Positions 1 through 15,271 are shown, counted from the stretch's first letter. The stretch is 64,000 nucleotides of DNA from Dactylellina haptotyla (GCA_031310005.1 CM062379.1:2542001-2606000); one strand, 5' to 3'. The notes: a model not told the origin generated them from the letters alone. Translations and numbers: made by a program.

Positions 1-1100
1 ACTTAGTAAGTTCCAAGAACCCTTAGGTCAAGCAGATCTGTCGAGCTAACGGGTGATTACAGAGAGTGAGAAGGATAACGCCGAAATCCGTGTCGAACAA
101 GTCTCAGAATACCAGGCAATCGTCGACGCCGAATGGCAGATCATCATCGCGAAGCTCGAAGCCCTCGTCGCCACCGGCGCCAAGGTCGTCCTCTCCAAAC
201 TCCCTATTGGCGATTTGGCAACTCAATACTTTGCAGACCGTGACATTTTCTGCGCTGGACGAGTGACAAGTGACGACTTGGAGCGCGTCGTTATGGCTGT
301 CGGTGGCAGCATACAATCCACCTGCTCCGACATCAAGGAGGAACACTTGGGTACCTGCGAAACTTTCGACGAACGACAGATTGGTGGCGAACGATTCAAC
401 TTCTTCCAAGGGTGCCCGAAAGCAAAGACCTGCACATTGGTTCTACGTGGTGGTGCTGAGCAGTTCATCGCGGAAGTCGAGAGATCGCTCCATGACGCGA
501 TAATGATTGTGAAGAAGGCCATCAAGAATGACCAGATTGTTGCCGGTGGTGGCGCCCTTGAGATGGAGATTTCGAAATATCTTCGCGATGAATCGAAGCT
601 TATCGCTGGTAAACAGCAGATGATCGTTGCAGCATTCGCAAAGGCGTTGGAGATCATTCCCCGGCAGTTATGCGACAATGCAGGCTTCGACGCGACGGAT
701 ATTCTGAACAAGTTACGACAAAGGCACGCTAAGGGAGATACATGGATGGGTGTAGACATTGATAACGAGGGCATCGTAGACAACTTAGAGAAGTTTGTGT
801 GGGAGCCCACAGTTGTAAAACTCAATGCGATTCAGGCGGCCACAGAGGCAGCTTGCTTGATTTTGTCTGTGGATGAGACGATAAGTAAGTTACATTCCAT
901 CAAAATACTAAAAGTACGAATGCTAATACCGCAACCACAGAGAACGAAGAGTCAGCAGGACCACAAGCAGGACCACAGATGCCTAGAGGAGCGGCGTAAG
1001 TATCCAAATCTAGGATAAGCAAATTTCAAACGACAGGCTAACAATTGTATATAGGTCTCGAGCACTGAGATCCCGTGGTAGAGGAATGCCTCGAAGATGA
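1..1100 (+). CDS. CCT7: T-complex protein 1 subunit eta (CCT7), 3' part
   Basis: C-terminal half of the eta subunit of the cytosolic chaperonin TRiC/CCT, the ATP-driven ring that folds actin, tubulin and WD proteins. Exons read as <1..5, 63..884, 941..995 and 1055..1100; each intron has a GTAAGT-type donor and an AG acceptor, and the joins keep frame ([13 protein letters not shown] across the first). The stretch [11 protein letters not shown], the apical-domain segment [19 protein letters not shown], and [14 protein letters not shown] followed by [14 protein letters not shown] are typical of CCT eta rather than other subunits. The tail is basic and Gly/Arg-rich (ends RGRGMPRR). The N-terminal equatorial domain lies outside the window. 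Family assignment is firm; exact symbol rests on my recognition of the eta subunit. Confidence 0.95.
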
Positions 1101-1542
1101 TTGTGAGCGGTGTTTGAGTCTGGAAATGTAGCATACAGGAAGCGTTAAAAAAATGTTGGATGTCATGATGGAAAGATGTACGAGGCTCGTGGCCAGTACA
1201 GATTCTGCCCCAAACTGCCTTTCTCCATCGCATTTATCGTAAAAAGCAAAAGGAACTCCATGATATCCCCATTAGATAAAAGCAAAGCATCAAAGAGCAT
1301 TTTCGGCAGGCGTGTGGTTTTCAAGCATATTTTAAATAAGGGAACATCGTTACGCAAAGATGTCCCAGGCTTTCCGTAAAATATTCAACCGACTAACAAT
1401 ACAACCCTATGAACTCCGTGTCTGATAAAAAAAAACGCTATTTCATTTGCGAACACCCTCCAAATATCGGGAAATATGCTAGACCGCCTATGCCTAGGCA
1501 TAATAGGTCACCGTAGTTTCGACTTTCCGGCAATTGTATGGT
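1101..1542. other. Convergent intergenic region, CCT7 / VanZ
   Basis: 442 bp between two convergent 3' ends. It must hold both 3' UTRs and polyadenylation signals. Short open frames here are antisense or UTR noise. A run of A residues near 1430 is the only simple-sequence feature. Confidence 0.6.
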
Positions 1543-2288
1543 CTATTTTCCAGTTGTCGTTTCGCCATTGATCTGTGGCCCCGTGCTACTTGAGACGTGG
1601 CCTTCCTCTTCGCCTTCATCCTCTTCCTCGATGATTCCCAGCTCTGCCTCTTCGTTCCCGACGACGTGGTAGTTGGCTTGCTTCGCTTGTCGCTTCCGTT
1701 CTAGCATACGTTTGTGGTACCACATACAAAGCCCTGTTGCCGCGGAAGCTCCGATAAGGTTTGCGAGAATATCATAGGCATCGAATATATGTCCCTAGGT
1801 GATAGGTCGTTAGTTGCGGGCAATCCGCTTAGGAGATGTTACGAGAGTAGGGTAAAGTAGTTACCGGGAACGCGGCCTGCACGAACTCGGATCCGACACC
1901 GAGAATACCAAACATTACTATCAATGTGAAGTTTACGACTCGGCGGCGGGAAGTATCGAGAACCCAGTAGAAACATAGCTATATCATAGAAGAATCCAGA
2001 TTAGCACCTCCGCATGTACTTAAAGTCGGACAGGCCCTTCTTAGAAGGGTAGTAAGTGGGGAAATCGTTTACCGTCATCGAGAAGAATGACAGGAAATGC
2101 GCAATTTTGTCATTGAAGGGAAGTTGGATGCCCTTTGAGATTCCGAGGTATGCCGACAGTAGAAACAGAGCGGCGAACGCGCCTAGATATTGAGACAGAT
2201 GTGTTTAGCGAGAGTTGCGAGTGCGAGATCATAGCTCATGTGGAGCTTCGGCGAGCTTACCAGCAATCTGGGGTCTTATGCGCATCAT
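1543..2288 (-). CDS. VanZ-like domain membrane protein
   Basis: Small multi-pass membrane protein (167 aa) of the VanZ-like family. On the minus strand the exons are 2288..2261, 2182..2073, 1978..1865 and 1794..1543, all joins in phase. The protein starts MMRIRPQIAGAF, has a hydrophobic first helix, then NDKIAHFLSFFSMT, FYWVLDTSRRRV, GVGSEFVQAAFP and FDAYDILANLIGA, the conserved Lys-His / Glu / Asp-Asn pattern of VanZ-like proteins. The C-terminus is cytosol-like: basic, then a Glu/Asp-rich stretch. VanZ itself lowers teicoplanin sensitivity in enterococci; the role of fungal members is not established and I do not infer one. Start chosen at the first of two adjacent ATGs. Confidence 0.85.
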
Positions 2289-5200
2289 TTGTTGCTATGT
2301 ATATATGATATAAAGCCTGCGGTGGAGGAGAAACCGGCGCTAACTGTGCGACAACGATAGGAACTTATATGAGGATCCCTGAGGCATAAAAGCTACTGCA
2401 TCGGCATGTTCTCTTTCCCGCGGATCGATGAAGGGAGCAGTGTGGTGATGATGTGACCTTGGCGGGGGACAGATATGCATCCGATGGATGGGCGACGGAT
2501 GGCGTTACACTGCAACCGGGCAGGTCTTGGCGCGGTTGAGACGGGGCGAAAGCTGCGTATGCCATTACGAGTTACGACTCCACCGCACGGCTGCGCTCCG
2601 GCAGAAAGCTCGAAAGGCTGCGGCGGAAAGAAGCCAGTTTTGATACTTAGCTTAGCCGGTCGCCGATGGTCAGATTCTTGTTCTTTTGCCTTTTCACAGC
2701 TGCATATTCCATATCCTACCATACAGTGGAATTTGAACATTTTGGAGTTTTAAGCTCGGAAGCTGCTACTGCGCTACTATCTATTCAGCAATATTTTGGT
2801 GCAACTTCAAAACACATATAGCTTCAATTGTTAGGAACTGTGGAAATATTAATAGAAATAGTCAATTTATAGGCCTACATATATTGGTAGGTATTCACTT
2901 AGTTTAACAAATGTTTATTCGTAGATTCGCGGGTTCAAAAATGAGGCTAGCGCTAGCAACACATATTGCTACGAGTCGATTAAAACAAACACTAGCACCT
3001 CTTTAAAGTACTATATATCAAATTTGATAGTAAACCAAGAGCATACCGACAATTCTACAGAGTACTTGCATTTGAACGCCTAGTGCCATAACCGTTACCG
3101 AAGTTCTTATATATATTCATTTCCCTTCAAGGTGGATATTACCTACCGTATCGAACCAAAGTAGTTAAATATAATGATACTACAATTCCTCGCGGTAGTT
3201 TTGGAGTTAAGTGCATATTTCCATTCATAAATGCTTTAACCACTCCTTGACCAACAGTGAACCATTGGCTATTAATATAGGGATTTGAATGTCAATCAGA
3301 GTGCTTATCTGAACGAAACGCTAGTTAAATTGAGGTTTCGATAGAACGGAGGGCAAGATCGGAGATAGGGTGTGTGTTCAAATATTCAGTGGAATCAATT
3401 GTAGTAAGCTATATACACTTTCTGGTAGAAACTCAAACGTTTAACTTTCAGGGCTTTACGTAAATTTACTGAAGCTGTTGAATCGTCTTGCACGATTTTC
3501 TTGTATTACGGTATGCTTTGACTCCTGCCAAATATTCGTGTAGTTTCGAACCCTAGTATGTCAACGTTGTTGAGGAGCAGGAGGCATCAGGCCACCGCAT
3601 CTATTCATAGAGACCAATATAATTTAATTGGATCAATATTTGAGATATCATATGATCATTAACAACGTTGTCAAAACACGAAAAAGCCCCAGTCGCAGTA
3701 CCTCGTTATCTCATATTCGATATATTATGAAGGTGGAGCCAATCAGGGGCACCAAAGATTTGGTTGTACCTATAGGAGGTTTTCCTGAGTACGCAATGGC
3801 AGAAAATATGTATATTATGGCAAGGACGGCGAACCAGGTACCGGATTCAAAACGTGTACGGTTGAAAGCGAGTGGGCCACAAAACTCGCAGGGGGAAACG
3901 AAAAAAGTTTAAATCGTTAATACGCCAACTATGGACCATCAAATACGCTAATATGCTGTCTTTCCAACCAGAAACAATTTTTTATTTTCCCCGATCAAAC
4001 GGTCGCTTGAGGAAAAGCCACCGCTTTATTAAGGCTCGCAAAAGACATTTGAATGCATCTAACTCTACTTCGAGGTAGGTGGTTCCGAAAGACAATGTCT
4101 CACGCCGTCGAGTTGATTGATTTGGTCGCCACCGTAAATGTTTACAACAGTATTGGAATACTTCAGCTGGCTGATCTTTTTGCGCGGCCCCGCAATCCAT
4201 GATCAACAGTTCATTTGTGTTACAGAGCCAGGTTGAGGTTGGAATCTGCAGTTACAAGTTGCGGCGGCCGGATATAACTTTTGTTTACCCTTGCATCTCA
4301 GTTAGGCACTCACTCGCTGTCTCTCTTCTCTATTTGTTTCCCCTGATCTGAATGAGAAGTTTAAGCTCTCTCATGAACTCCAGGTTGTCGCCTAGGGATT
4401 CCAACCGCGGCTGGCCTTCGCTGAAAACAACGGAGAGTCATTCCGGAGAGGATCTGCAAGCACTCATTTTATCTCCGAAAAGGAAAGCGTTCAAACGAAA
4501 GCTGCTCGTGAGAGAGACAGAGATAAAGGAAAGAGTCCGCATGAGAAAGAGTGAGCGAGAGAGAGAGGAGTGACCAACCTGTGTTCCAAGCGAGGCGAGC
4601 CGTGGGGGCTATCGAAAACGGCGTCGAGTTGATGGGAGCATGAGGAAATGATCGCGCGAATCGCACCCCAATACAGGGTTGGCCCTCCAAACGACTCCAT
4701 TTGTTTTGTGCTCGCTCGCTCGCGGCGAAGGCTCGTATGGACTCGAAATTCGAGCGGCAAAGCCATTACCGCAAAAAACATAGTAATGTTTTATCCTCTT
4801 AAAAAGATGGAGAATTTCAAAAGAGCTGAGGTTGGGTTTCCTAGACCAACTGGTGGGTGGCAGACTGTTAATTCCTTCCTCCCTTCCGATATCTTTTCGA
4901 CGGAATCACTCAGGTAAAATAAAATAAAATAAAATCCCTCGTATGCGTCGTAGCGGATACATCCATCTGTTTGATTTTCGAGTTTTCGGAATTTCTCTTT
5001 TTGTCGATTTGGAGACAGAGTACTAAAGGTCACCTGCTATACTCCATTATTTTTGTTATTTTATTATTACACGCACGAGCGCCCGGTTTCTCTGTCGACC
5101 CCATCCACCGTTTATAATCGATTTAGATCGGGTGGCCTGATAGTTCCTCTACTGGCTGCTTACTTACACAAGACATCGACCCGCCTTGAACCTTTGAGCC

Positions 5201-6368
5201 CCAGTTGAGAACCCTGGATTGGTCTGAAACCCGATCGTTCCCTTCTTGATTTTAACGCCCGAGGGGAAGATATATTGCATCGTATTTTTCGACCATTCTG
5301 TAGTCCGCCTAAAGACGGTTAGTAGATACCCACCTCTCTTTCTATGATTCTGTGCATGAGCATTCGACAGGCTTCAAGCCCAGCCCTTTGCTTTTTCTTC
5401 TTCTTTGATCGTGGATAGTTTCAACACATCGTCCTGCAACCCACAAGGCTCTCACGAATGAGAGCCTCCAAAGTTAATGCTGCGATCCTTGATCTCAAAT
5501 CCATGTCGCCAGGTTGGCGAGCAAAACATATCTGCTAGCAGGCATATGGGACGTATTGATTGCAAGGCATGCCATCATGCAGCTCAAGGCCAAAAAAAAC
5601 CCCTTCACCCTAGCGACCCTTTCTGCGGTGAATGAACTATTGAATGCAGTGTGCATCTGTTACCCCTGCGCCGCATTTCACTCTCGATCTTATGACAAGT
5701 TTGTTCTCGATCCTGCAGCGCAGCTGGCATGGCAGAGTCTTTTTCTTACTTGTTGTTCTTCTTTGCTGCAACTGCATTCTTCGAATTGCGTCCAATACCC
5801 GTTCTCTTGAAGCATCGCCCAGTTGGTCAGCTAACCCATGTGCGTTTGTACGATTGCTAACATTGATACGGAAAAGGCTGGGGCATTAGTGAACTTAGTC
5901 CGAAAACGCTCGGGCGAGACATTTGATCGATAAACCCAGAACGAACAGAGTTGACAGCCATATAGGAGGGAGTTAATTAGATGTTGGTGGTTCGGTTGCA
6001 ATCCCGCTAATAGTAATATTAATCAATCGTGCCTCTCCAATTCGAACGGCCAACAGGCACACAGGCTATCAAGTCACACACCCTCTAGTCGTGCTGAGCT
6101 AGCTTCGTCGTCAACCCTGCACACCGCTGCATGCACGAAAGGTGCAAGCAAGTGGTTACCTCCTGCAAGCCAAACGAGCAAAAAAGCAAAAGCCTGGCTT
6201 GCGTTCCCAAACCCTGATCCCTTTCGTCCTTGGTCGGCTGCAGCACATTTTCAACGGTCTGCTTTAATACCGCTAAACCCTGGCCTGGTGTCCTGTCCTG
6301 GCCTCGAGGGTTTTTTCTTGCAGTTTCCTTCTGTCGTAGGTATAGTCTGTTAGAAGTGGAGCTTGGGT
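2289..6368. other. 4.1 kb gene-free, partly AT-rich region
   Basis: No gene I can support. 2760-3620 is AT-rich with short TA runs and stop codons in all frames. 4490-4570 is a purine tract with GA repeats. 4916-4937 is an AAAAT pentamer repeat. 5080-6360 is of mixed composition and should contain the promoter of the F-box gene. No open frame here looks like a known family, and none has convincing splice partners. A decayed transposon is possible but I see no terminal repeats or transposase remnants. Confidence 0.5.
4914..4937. repeat. AAAAT pentanucleotide microsatellite
   Basis: About four tandem AAAAT units inside the large intergenic region. Simple-sequence repeat with no coding context. 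Confidence 0.8.
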
Positions 6369-8142
6369 ATGGCGACTACGACGATCGATCAACCGGGGCC
6401 TTTGATACAATGGCCACAATACGAGAAACCTAATAACCCACTTGCTTCTTCCTCTTTCTCCTGTAACTCAGCTTTGTCAGAACTCGAACATCCAGCCGAA
6501 AATAGTCTTATTAATAAATGTGCACCGTCGTCCAACACTGTTGGCGTTATTGGTGCTGGCCGTCCTCCTCACCCAATGACCACCTCTGTCGATACCAAGT
6601 GCAGACGTATTGTTCAAACGCCCTCGATTGCGACACCCGATACTAATCGCTCACTGAAGATGGGCAGGGCCAGATCCGACGGCAATGCCCGCTACATCAA
6701 AGGTGTCTTTTCCAGACTTTCGTCCAGGATATTTGCAGTTGGGAAACAAAAAAATGCTTCGACAGATTCAACAAAACAAGAATCCGAATCCGCTCAGTAC
6801 CTTCGACGTTGTTCCCTCCAGTCCGATAAGCCACTGTCAACATGCAACCGAGAGGTAGTCAGTGGTTCCGGCCTTCGTCGATCCTGGCTTTTCGACAAGA
6901 AGATGATACCCGTTGTGGCCTTGGAAGCCACGCCGAAAGAAAGGCATGTCCTCTCCCAAATTCTATTAGTAGCTGTTGACTAAATATTCTAACTCCCTTT
7001 CTCTCTTGCTTAATAGACCGTCTACTGGCTCTTTATTTTTCAGACTGCCTGTTGAACTTCAACTAGAAATAGTTACAAAGTTGATCTACTCCGACATAAT
7101 ATCACTGCGTAAAGCCTCTCGTAGTTTCAACGATTTGATTGTTTCGAATGAGCACGAGATTACTCGACGGCAGATCCAAGTCTTCATTGAGCCAAGATAT
7201 ACCATGCTCTATCCACCCGACTCCCCTACCAAGCCAACTTTCGCATACCTATCCAAGTTGGCGACGAAGAGTATAGCAGCATCTGAACTATCGCGAGCAC
7301 TTGTCACACAACTCTATGACGAATTCCAGGATAAATATTTTGAACCCCATTCTTCAGATGCCAAACCATTGATCGTTCGATATATGACTGAACGTCTTCG
7401 GTTTTCTATCATGATCATTCAACATTTCCTTGAGCAATTCGCAGAGCGAAAGTTACGGCACGACAGACACAACGGATATGCTTCGAGAGCCGACGACATT
7501 CAACTACAAGAAGCAATCATGGAGAAATACTACACTAGTGAACAACTCGTCGAGGCGTCCGACTTTTACAGGCTTACGCTCTACTTGCTCTGGCAGAATG
7601 TCTCTGTATGTGGAGCTAACGAACGGATGAAGCGAATATGGGCCATTCTCACCGATACTTTGCCAGCTGTGCAAGACATCACCAAATTTATGATTGTGGG
7701 CGGAGTGCCTGCCTTGCGAAACGTTTACCGCAACAGGAAACCTGCTAGTCGGAGAAAGGCGATGGCAAGGTTCTCGACCTTGTACAAGAGCGAACAAGCC
7801 AGAGCCACAAACGTCGGAGCAACATTATTACCGCGTGTTTACCAACCACCCGAGAACATGAGAAGATACTCAAAGCTAGCGATATCGCCCAACATCTTCC
7901 ATCTCTGGATCCATCCCGCGCAAAACGTGTTGTTTAGGAATGATCTGATCGATGGTCTGAACCAATTTAGGTGTATCGATGATATCGTGGGCACGTTACT
8001 CGAGGGCTGGGAGGAATGGGCTTACGGTACACAAGAGGATGATGACTCTGACAGCGACGATGATACCGAGGACGGAGATGAAATTTCTGAAATATCTGTG
8101 CCGCCGACACGGGATAGTTGTGGAATATCAGTGGATAGCTGA
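6369..8142 (+). CDS. F-box protein with low-complexity N-terminus
   Basis: Two exons, 6369..6943 and 7017..8142, give a 566-aa protein. The first ~190 residues are Ser/Thr-rich and unrecognised. The F-box begins directly after the splice (FFRLPVELQLEIVTKL, then LRKASRSFNDLI) and should bind Skp1 of an SCF ubiquitin ligase; the rest is a typical uncharacterised fungal F-box C-terminal region with a Glu/Asp-rich tail near residues 525-550. The join uses a GC donor (AAG|GCATGT) at 6944 and the AG at 7015-7016; every GT between 6855 and 6975 is in the wrong phase for the F-box frame, and the F-box exon has no in-frame ATG of its own at its 5' end. Substrate unknown. Confidence 0.75.
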
Positions 8143-10779
8143 TGATTTGCGGCGTGACAATCGACGGTTTCTCTTACATTCTTTTTTTAGTTCTTAACTT
8201 TATACTTTCGTTACGGTGCACAAACACAGGAGAAATGGGTATGGGCTGGCGTTTTATTGGTTAAACTTTCGCTATTCTATCATCTTGGGTTTTGGGGTTC
8301 GGGTTGGCACTATCATACACGGCATAGCTAGCATTCACTTATGGTTTATCATTTTCATTCACTGCATCGGCCGTGCACTTGGCGCAACTACTCTCTGTCG
8401 TCTTAAGTTTGGAGCGGACCCGCGCCAGATTTGGCCCAAATTCTTGTTTTGTAATTATAGGGAACGCTTGTTTCATGTTGGTTTTTCATAGTATTCACGA
8501 GTTATTGGAATTACTCCAAGTGCTATACCTACTGTTGTCCGACATTTAGTTAATCGCAAATGAGTAACTTTAATTGAGAGTTAGGAAGTACAGAAGCTTT
8601 GGTTTTACGGTTCATATTTATCGATATATTGCATTACACAGGAGTCGTGTTATGGAATTACGTTTGCCGTTCAACCCAATTCTAACATGCCAAAATATGC
8701 CATGTCAATAGCTTTCGCTCGTTTAACATTTCTGCTTTTGATATGCTCAGAGCAACATACATGACTGAGCAGATGTATTTGTGTAACACAAATTCAACGG
8801 CAGAGGGCTACCTAACCAGACCTGTTGCGCAGGTGTATTATTAATTATAACACTGGCACGGGTAGCCGCTTCGGCACACAAGGTCCTCTAAAATAGTAAC
8901 CCAGAGATCCGCGAGCATTCTCGACTATCGATTGGTGTTTTAAAATGTTCGTCTGCCGTTTTTTTTTTGCTTTTAAGGTGAGGGATGCTGCACTGAGACC
9001 ATTTAACGTTTAACTCGGGAACTCCTTGGTGTGGTGATATCAGGCAATGCGCATTGAATTTTTTGACTGATGTGTCCACAAGATGGGACATCCACGGCTC
9101 ATACTCTGTAGGATAGTCCATTCCATGGCTGTTATCTGATAGTGTATGCGAGGCGAGCGGATGGGGCGTACAATAATATTCGCAGATTAACTATACTCTC
9201 TTGGTGATATGGTAATGTGCCGCAACAAAGCTAGGCAGCACTACGGCACAGTTTGTATTTCTTCTAATCATCCATAATTATAATCTAGACCTCCGTGGCA
9301 ACACTTCCATGAAACTCTCACCGCACAGCATTCCCGTTGCTGGTTCTAAACACTCTACGGCTCGTGGAGGAGGAAATAAGGAGAGCCATCCGAAGACTCA
9401 AACAAGTCCGGTTTCAATGTCTGAACTGTTCCCAAAGTCCGAGTGCGCGTAGTGGAGTACCGCTCATCTCCCTGCGCAGTTTCGTTCCCGGTTTGGTTCG
9501 TCGGACCGACCACAGTAAGTGCCCCGCAGCCGAGCCGTGGTTAATCAACGAGCAAAACGAACAAAAAACTGCATAATTCTGTGACACCTGCAGTAGAGCT
9601 CGCAGGAATCCGCTGAGGCTGTGGAACTATGCCTCGATCATGGTGTTCTTCGCGATGGATTTATCGGCGCTATACTGCTGATATTCATTTCAAAAATCTC
9701 TCCAGGAGTGAGTAGATCCGAGGACCGACTCCACCTGACAAAGTTAGCACCATCGAATTTCATCTTGCATCGCAAACCTGAAAATCGACTGGATGAGGGG
9801 AAACGATCGCACGGTGGGGCCAGGGCGCTGCAGGGTCTCTTAGCCCACCTTCGAGACGTTAGCTAGTGGTAAGTATGGTTAATCGAACCTTCCTGCCCGG
9901 CCCTCATTGGCTGCAGTTCGTCTAGTTGCACATGCTGATGCGCGAAACGGGTAATCGACCCATCTTGATTTAGCATGGAGCTGCTCTACTGAACTTAGTC
10001 TTTCGCGGCAATGGACCAAGTGGATGCTTTAGCATCTTAGAAACCCTGATCTCGCTGCAAATTGATAGAACGCGTGCATGACGAAACGGCTTCGGCTTTC
10101 CGAGAATAATATGGCCAGCAGGAGACATTGCGCTGGCATAGTTGTCGGCATTGACGAAATACCGTGTATTTTATATACATGTGCGGCGGCCAAATTTTGT
10201 TTCCGGTTTTCTGCGACTTCTTGAACTCTCCGTCAGCGCATGGTTCTGGATTGGGACCTTAATAGTAAGAATCCGGATTTATCAAGGCACAGCACAGCCT
10301 TCAAAGGAACACGGAAAAAGAGGGGATTTCATTCGACGTTTGCGCGGGCGGTTCAGCCTGCAGCCTTTTCAGCGCTACGCTCTGTATACATATGGTCTGA
10401 ACCTGATCACGTCCCCGATACTCGTTCCGTCTTGCCTCCTGAAATTGCGTTACCGGGTTCAGGACATTCTTATCTCTACAATTTTACCCTTACACGCCAC
10501 CTTCCCTTCGGCATTATAAAACGTCAATTACGACCTCAAGAAAAAAAAGTATCACGGGGTACGCAGAGTACTTTTCTCGGCTTTTCAGCTTCAGCGCACA
10601 CAAAGAATACCGGGGTTTGATTATCACAAGCTTGGGGAAATAGCCAGTTAAAAGGGCACCACACCCACAAAGATCAAGACACTCACCCCATAAAATCTCC
10701 GTACGGTGCGACCCTCGCCTCGCGAGTCCCCGCATCCCCTGACTCTATGTTTCGTCAAAAAACGCGGGGAGTCGAAACA
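8143..10779. other. 2.6 kb intergenic region upstream of INP1
   Basis: Holds the 3' UTR of the F-box gene and the promoter/5' UTR of INP1. Open frames at 9337-9866 and 10142-10620 lack recognisable domains or convincing splice sites. No tRNA, repeat array or transposon end seen. Confidence 0.5.
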
Positions 10780-12895
10780 ATGGCCAATCCAATCCATACC
10801 TCGGCTTCCCTCCCTAGACGTGAACCCTCGCCGTTCGCTCTACGGAGGGCCTCCACGGCATCTGTGCTCTCGACTACAGGATCTATCAGCTCACAACCTG
10901 TGAGAAGGTTTAGCACGAGTAGTTCAATATACTCCGGAGGGGACTTGTCGCCAGTAGAACAAACCTCGAAAGATGATGCCGAGGTTCTGTTCCAGCATCC
11001 GGCGCGGATTCTCTCATTTACGATCCAGGAGCGCGATTTGAAAGGAAGGGACATCGCGAGTTATGTGCACGAATCAGAGAGGACGCTGAGTGAGGGTAAG
11101 TGACAATAGGTCTCTTCGGATTTGTGTCTACCCAGGGTTGTATCTTGCGGCACGTAGAATGACTTAGCTTCGAACCCTTGAAATGGTCCCTGCAGCGTTT
11201 ATAAGCTAGTCAACTGACATACCTCTCTTATTTCTGATAGGCCCAATGAAGATCTACAAAGTTAAATTCTCGGCTGCATTTCTACAAAGTGGCCCGCTCT
11301 TGCAACCTCTATTACCGCGAGGCGCTGGCTGGTGCATGGACGAGGCACGTGGAATTTTCGTTTTGAGAATACGAAAAGATACCTATTATAGGCTGGAGCT
11401 TCAAGGGTATGGACAATTCCCGCAGAATGTAACTATATTTGTGCTGTACTAATGCCTCTTTTTCATTGATAGTATTGAAGAAGATATTTCAAAAGTTAAA
11501 GCTTTGAAAAGTGTGCTAGATAGCATTTTGGTTTTTGAGAAATCCAACTGCCCCTTCAGGGCAGAGAAGCAGAACCAAGTGTTCGGGGAACCAGCGCCAT
11601 TGCCGGTTTTTCGAAGATCAAGCAGTGTTGCCAGCCGAGGAAAGAGCAGAGGACCCAGGCGATTCTTGAGTGTGGAATCTTTCACACCGCTGGTTCGAGA
11701 TGAGAATGACAACGGATCGGGATCTCAAAATACCAGAACTATACCCCCACCCATCCAAGTTCCAGGAGCGATGCCGGTTTTGTTCAAAAAGGGTGTGTTT
11801 GAAGAAAAGTCAAAACCTCGGGTTCCTCGTCTCCAAGTACCTCAGTACTCCCCACGGTCTACAAGCCCCAATGCTTTGAGAACCCGATCTGTTAGCCCGC
11901 TTGCGTGGGAGGTGCCTCAAGATACCTTTACGATCCCTAAAACAAGGGCATCCAAAACTCAAGAATCCAACTTGGCGCAAAAAGATGATGACGGCGATTC
12001 TACTTTTGAATCGCCACGGTTTATGCCACGGACAGCGTCAGAGAGCCTGGCATCAGAAGCGAGCACCGCTGTCGAACCAATCTCTTTAGACAGTATCGAA
12101 TTCCCAATTATACGTGGTCGTTCGCCCGAACGCAAGCATCTGATGCTCTCACCACCACCGACAGCATCCATTAACAACCCTCTGTGCCCTCCCCCTGTTG
12201 TGGTATCTTCAACCACAACAAGCCAACTCGATCTTGATATCGAGCTTGTGTTCGATGCGGTCCAGCATAGCACCCCTCATCAATCGAGGCCGTGCACACC
12301 TCCTACCACCCCACCGTTATCCCACTATTGTACTGACTCGGAGAGCGATGATCTCACCGAGGCGGGAACCCCGGAACACTCATACTTGGATATAGTGCAT
12401 ACCAACGATACTATCATTAAAACTGATCCGGCAATGGAGGAAGCGGGCGTGGTGATTCAAGATAATGACCCGGATTCTCTCGATATGGACATAGGTATTA
12501 CACCACGGACATCCAATATGCCGATATCCATGGGCCCAGATCAAGCGGATGGAATTCAGTACTCTCGTGGGTCTCGACGTTTTATTCGGTCAACAGATCA
12601 TCAAGCTGCTCGCGGGATTTTTGGGAAAACTGTTAACGTCGCAGTGCACGAGCCCCCTGGGTTTCTCCTAAGGTTTATGCTCCACGTTGCTAATAAGATC
12701 ATCAAGAGCGCAAAACTCTATGTACATTATTGGGGTGATTGGAGAAGAAGTAATGTTCAAGACAAAGGTACTATGGGGAGTAGGGGAGCCGGCAGTGGGA
12801 CCGTATTGGATGAAGATCTAGGAAGTATATCTGATGAGGATGACTTTGGTATTAAGATTACGGGCAGGAAGAAGGTGTCTTCTAGAAGGAATTGA
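10780..12895 (+). CDS. INP1: Inheritance of peroxisomes protein 1 (Inp1)
   Basis: Fungal peroxisome-retention factor: Inp1 tethers peroxisomes to the cell cortex/ER in budding yeast through Pex3. Exons 10780..11095, 11241..11406 and 11473..12895 give 634 aa. The Inp1 domain (about residues 75-195) is spread over all three exons: LFQHPARILSFTI, ERTLSEGPMKIYKV, GWCMDEARGIFVLRIRKDTYYRLEL and VLDSILVFEKSNCPFR. The remaining 400+ residues are Ser/Pro/Thr-rich and probably disordered, with a basic C-terminus (GRKKVSSRRN). Start placed at 10780 because its context (AAACAATGG) is better than the in-frame ATG at 10747, which would add 11 residues. Confidence 0.88.
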
Positions 12896-13302
12896 GTTTA
12901 GCACACAATTACGGCGCTTGTGGCACACTAGAGAGGTCTGGAGTTTTAATTTGCGGTTGGTAATGTCTTTTTCACAAACGCATTCTAGCGTGTCCCTTAG
13001 TGTATATTATGGCGGTGTATGATTTTTGATTGAACGATTTCTTCAGAGATTTATGATTACTGCTTCAAACATACCCCGCCGTTTTATTTCATAGCACGAT
13101 GTTTATGTAACGGTTATGTAATGTTTGGAACATTCAAAATTGTAAACTTCGCATTTGATATATACTACGTTTATTCATCAAGACCAACGGACTCCTTTCC
13201 CAACGAATCCTCCCTTTTCAAGGTCCAATGACTTATCATTTCGTAAGATGTTATAATTACAAAGATATGAGGAAGCAGAAAACAAGTATGGTTTTACCTG
13301 TT
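12896..13302. other. Convergent intergenic region, INP1 / LPD1
   Basis: 407 bp between two convergent 3' ends, AT-rich, consistent with back-to-back 3' UTRs. Nothing else seen. Confidence 0.6.

Positions 13303-15271
<1,969 letters not shown>

Noticed and set aside
2393-2753. Overlapping frames on both strands upstream of the VanZ gene
   Set aside because: GC-rich patch giving long frames in several phases; no similarity recognised.
9337-10620. Several 80-126 codon frames before INP1
   Set aside because: No domain, no good start context, and frames on different phases without donor/acceptor pairs that would unite them.
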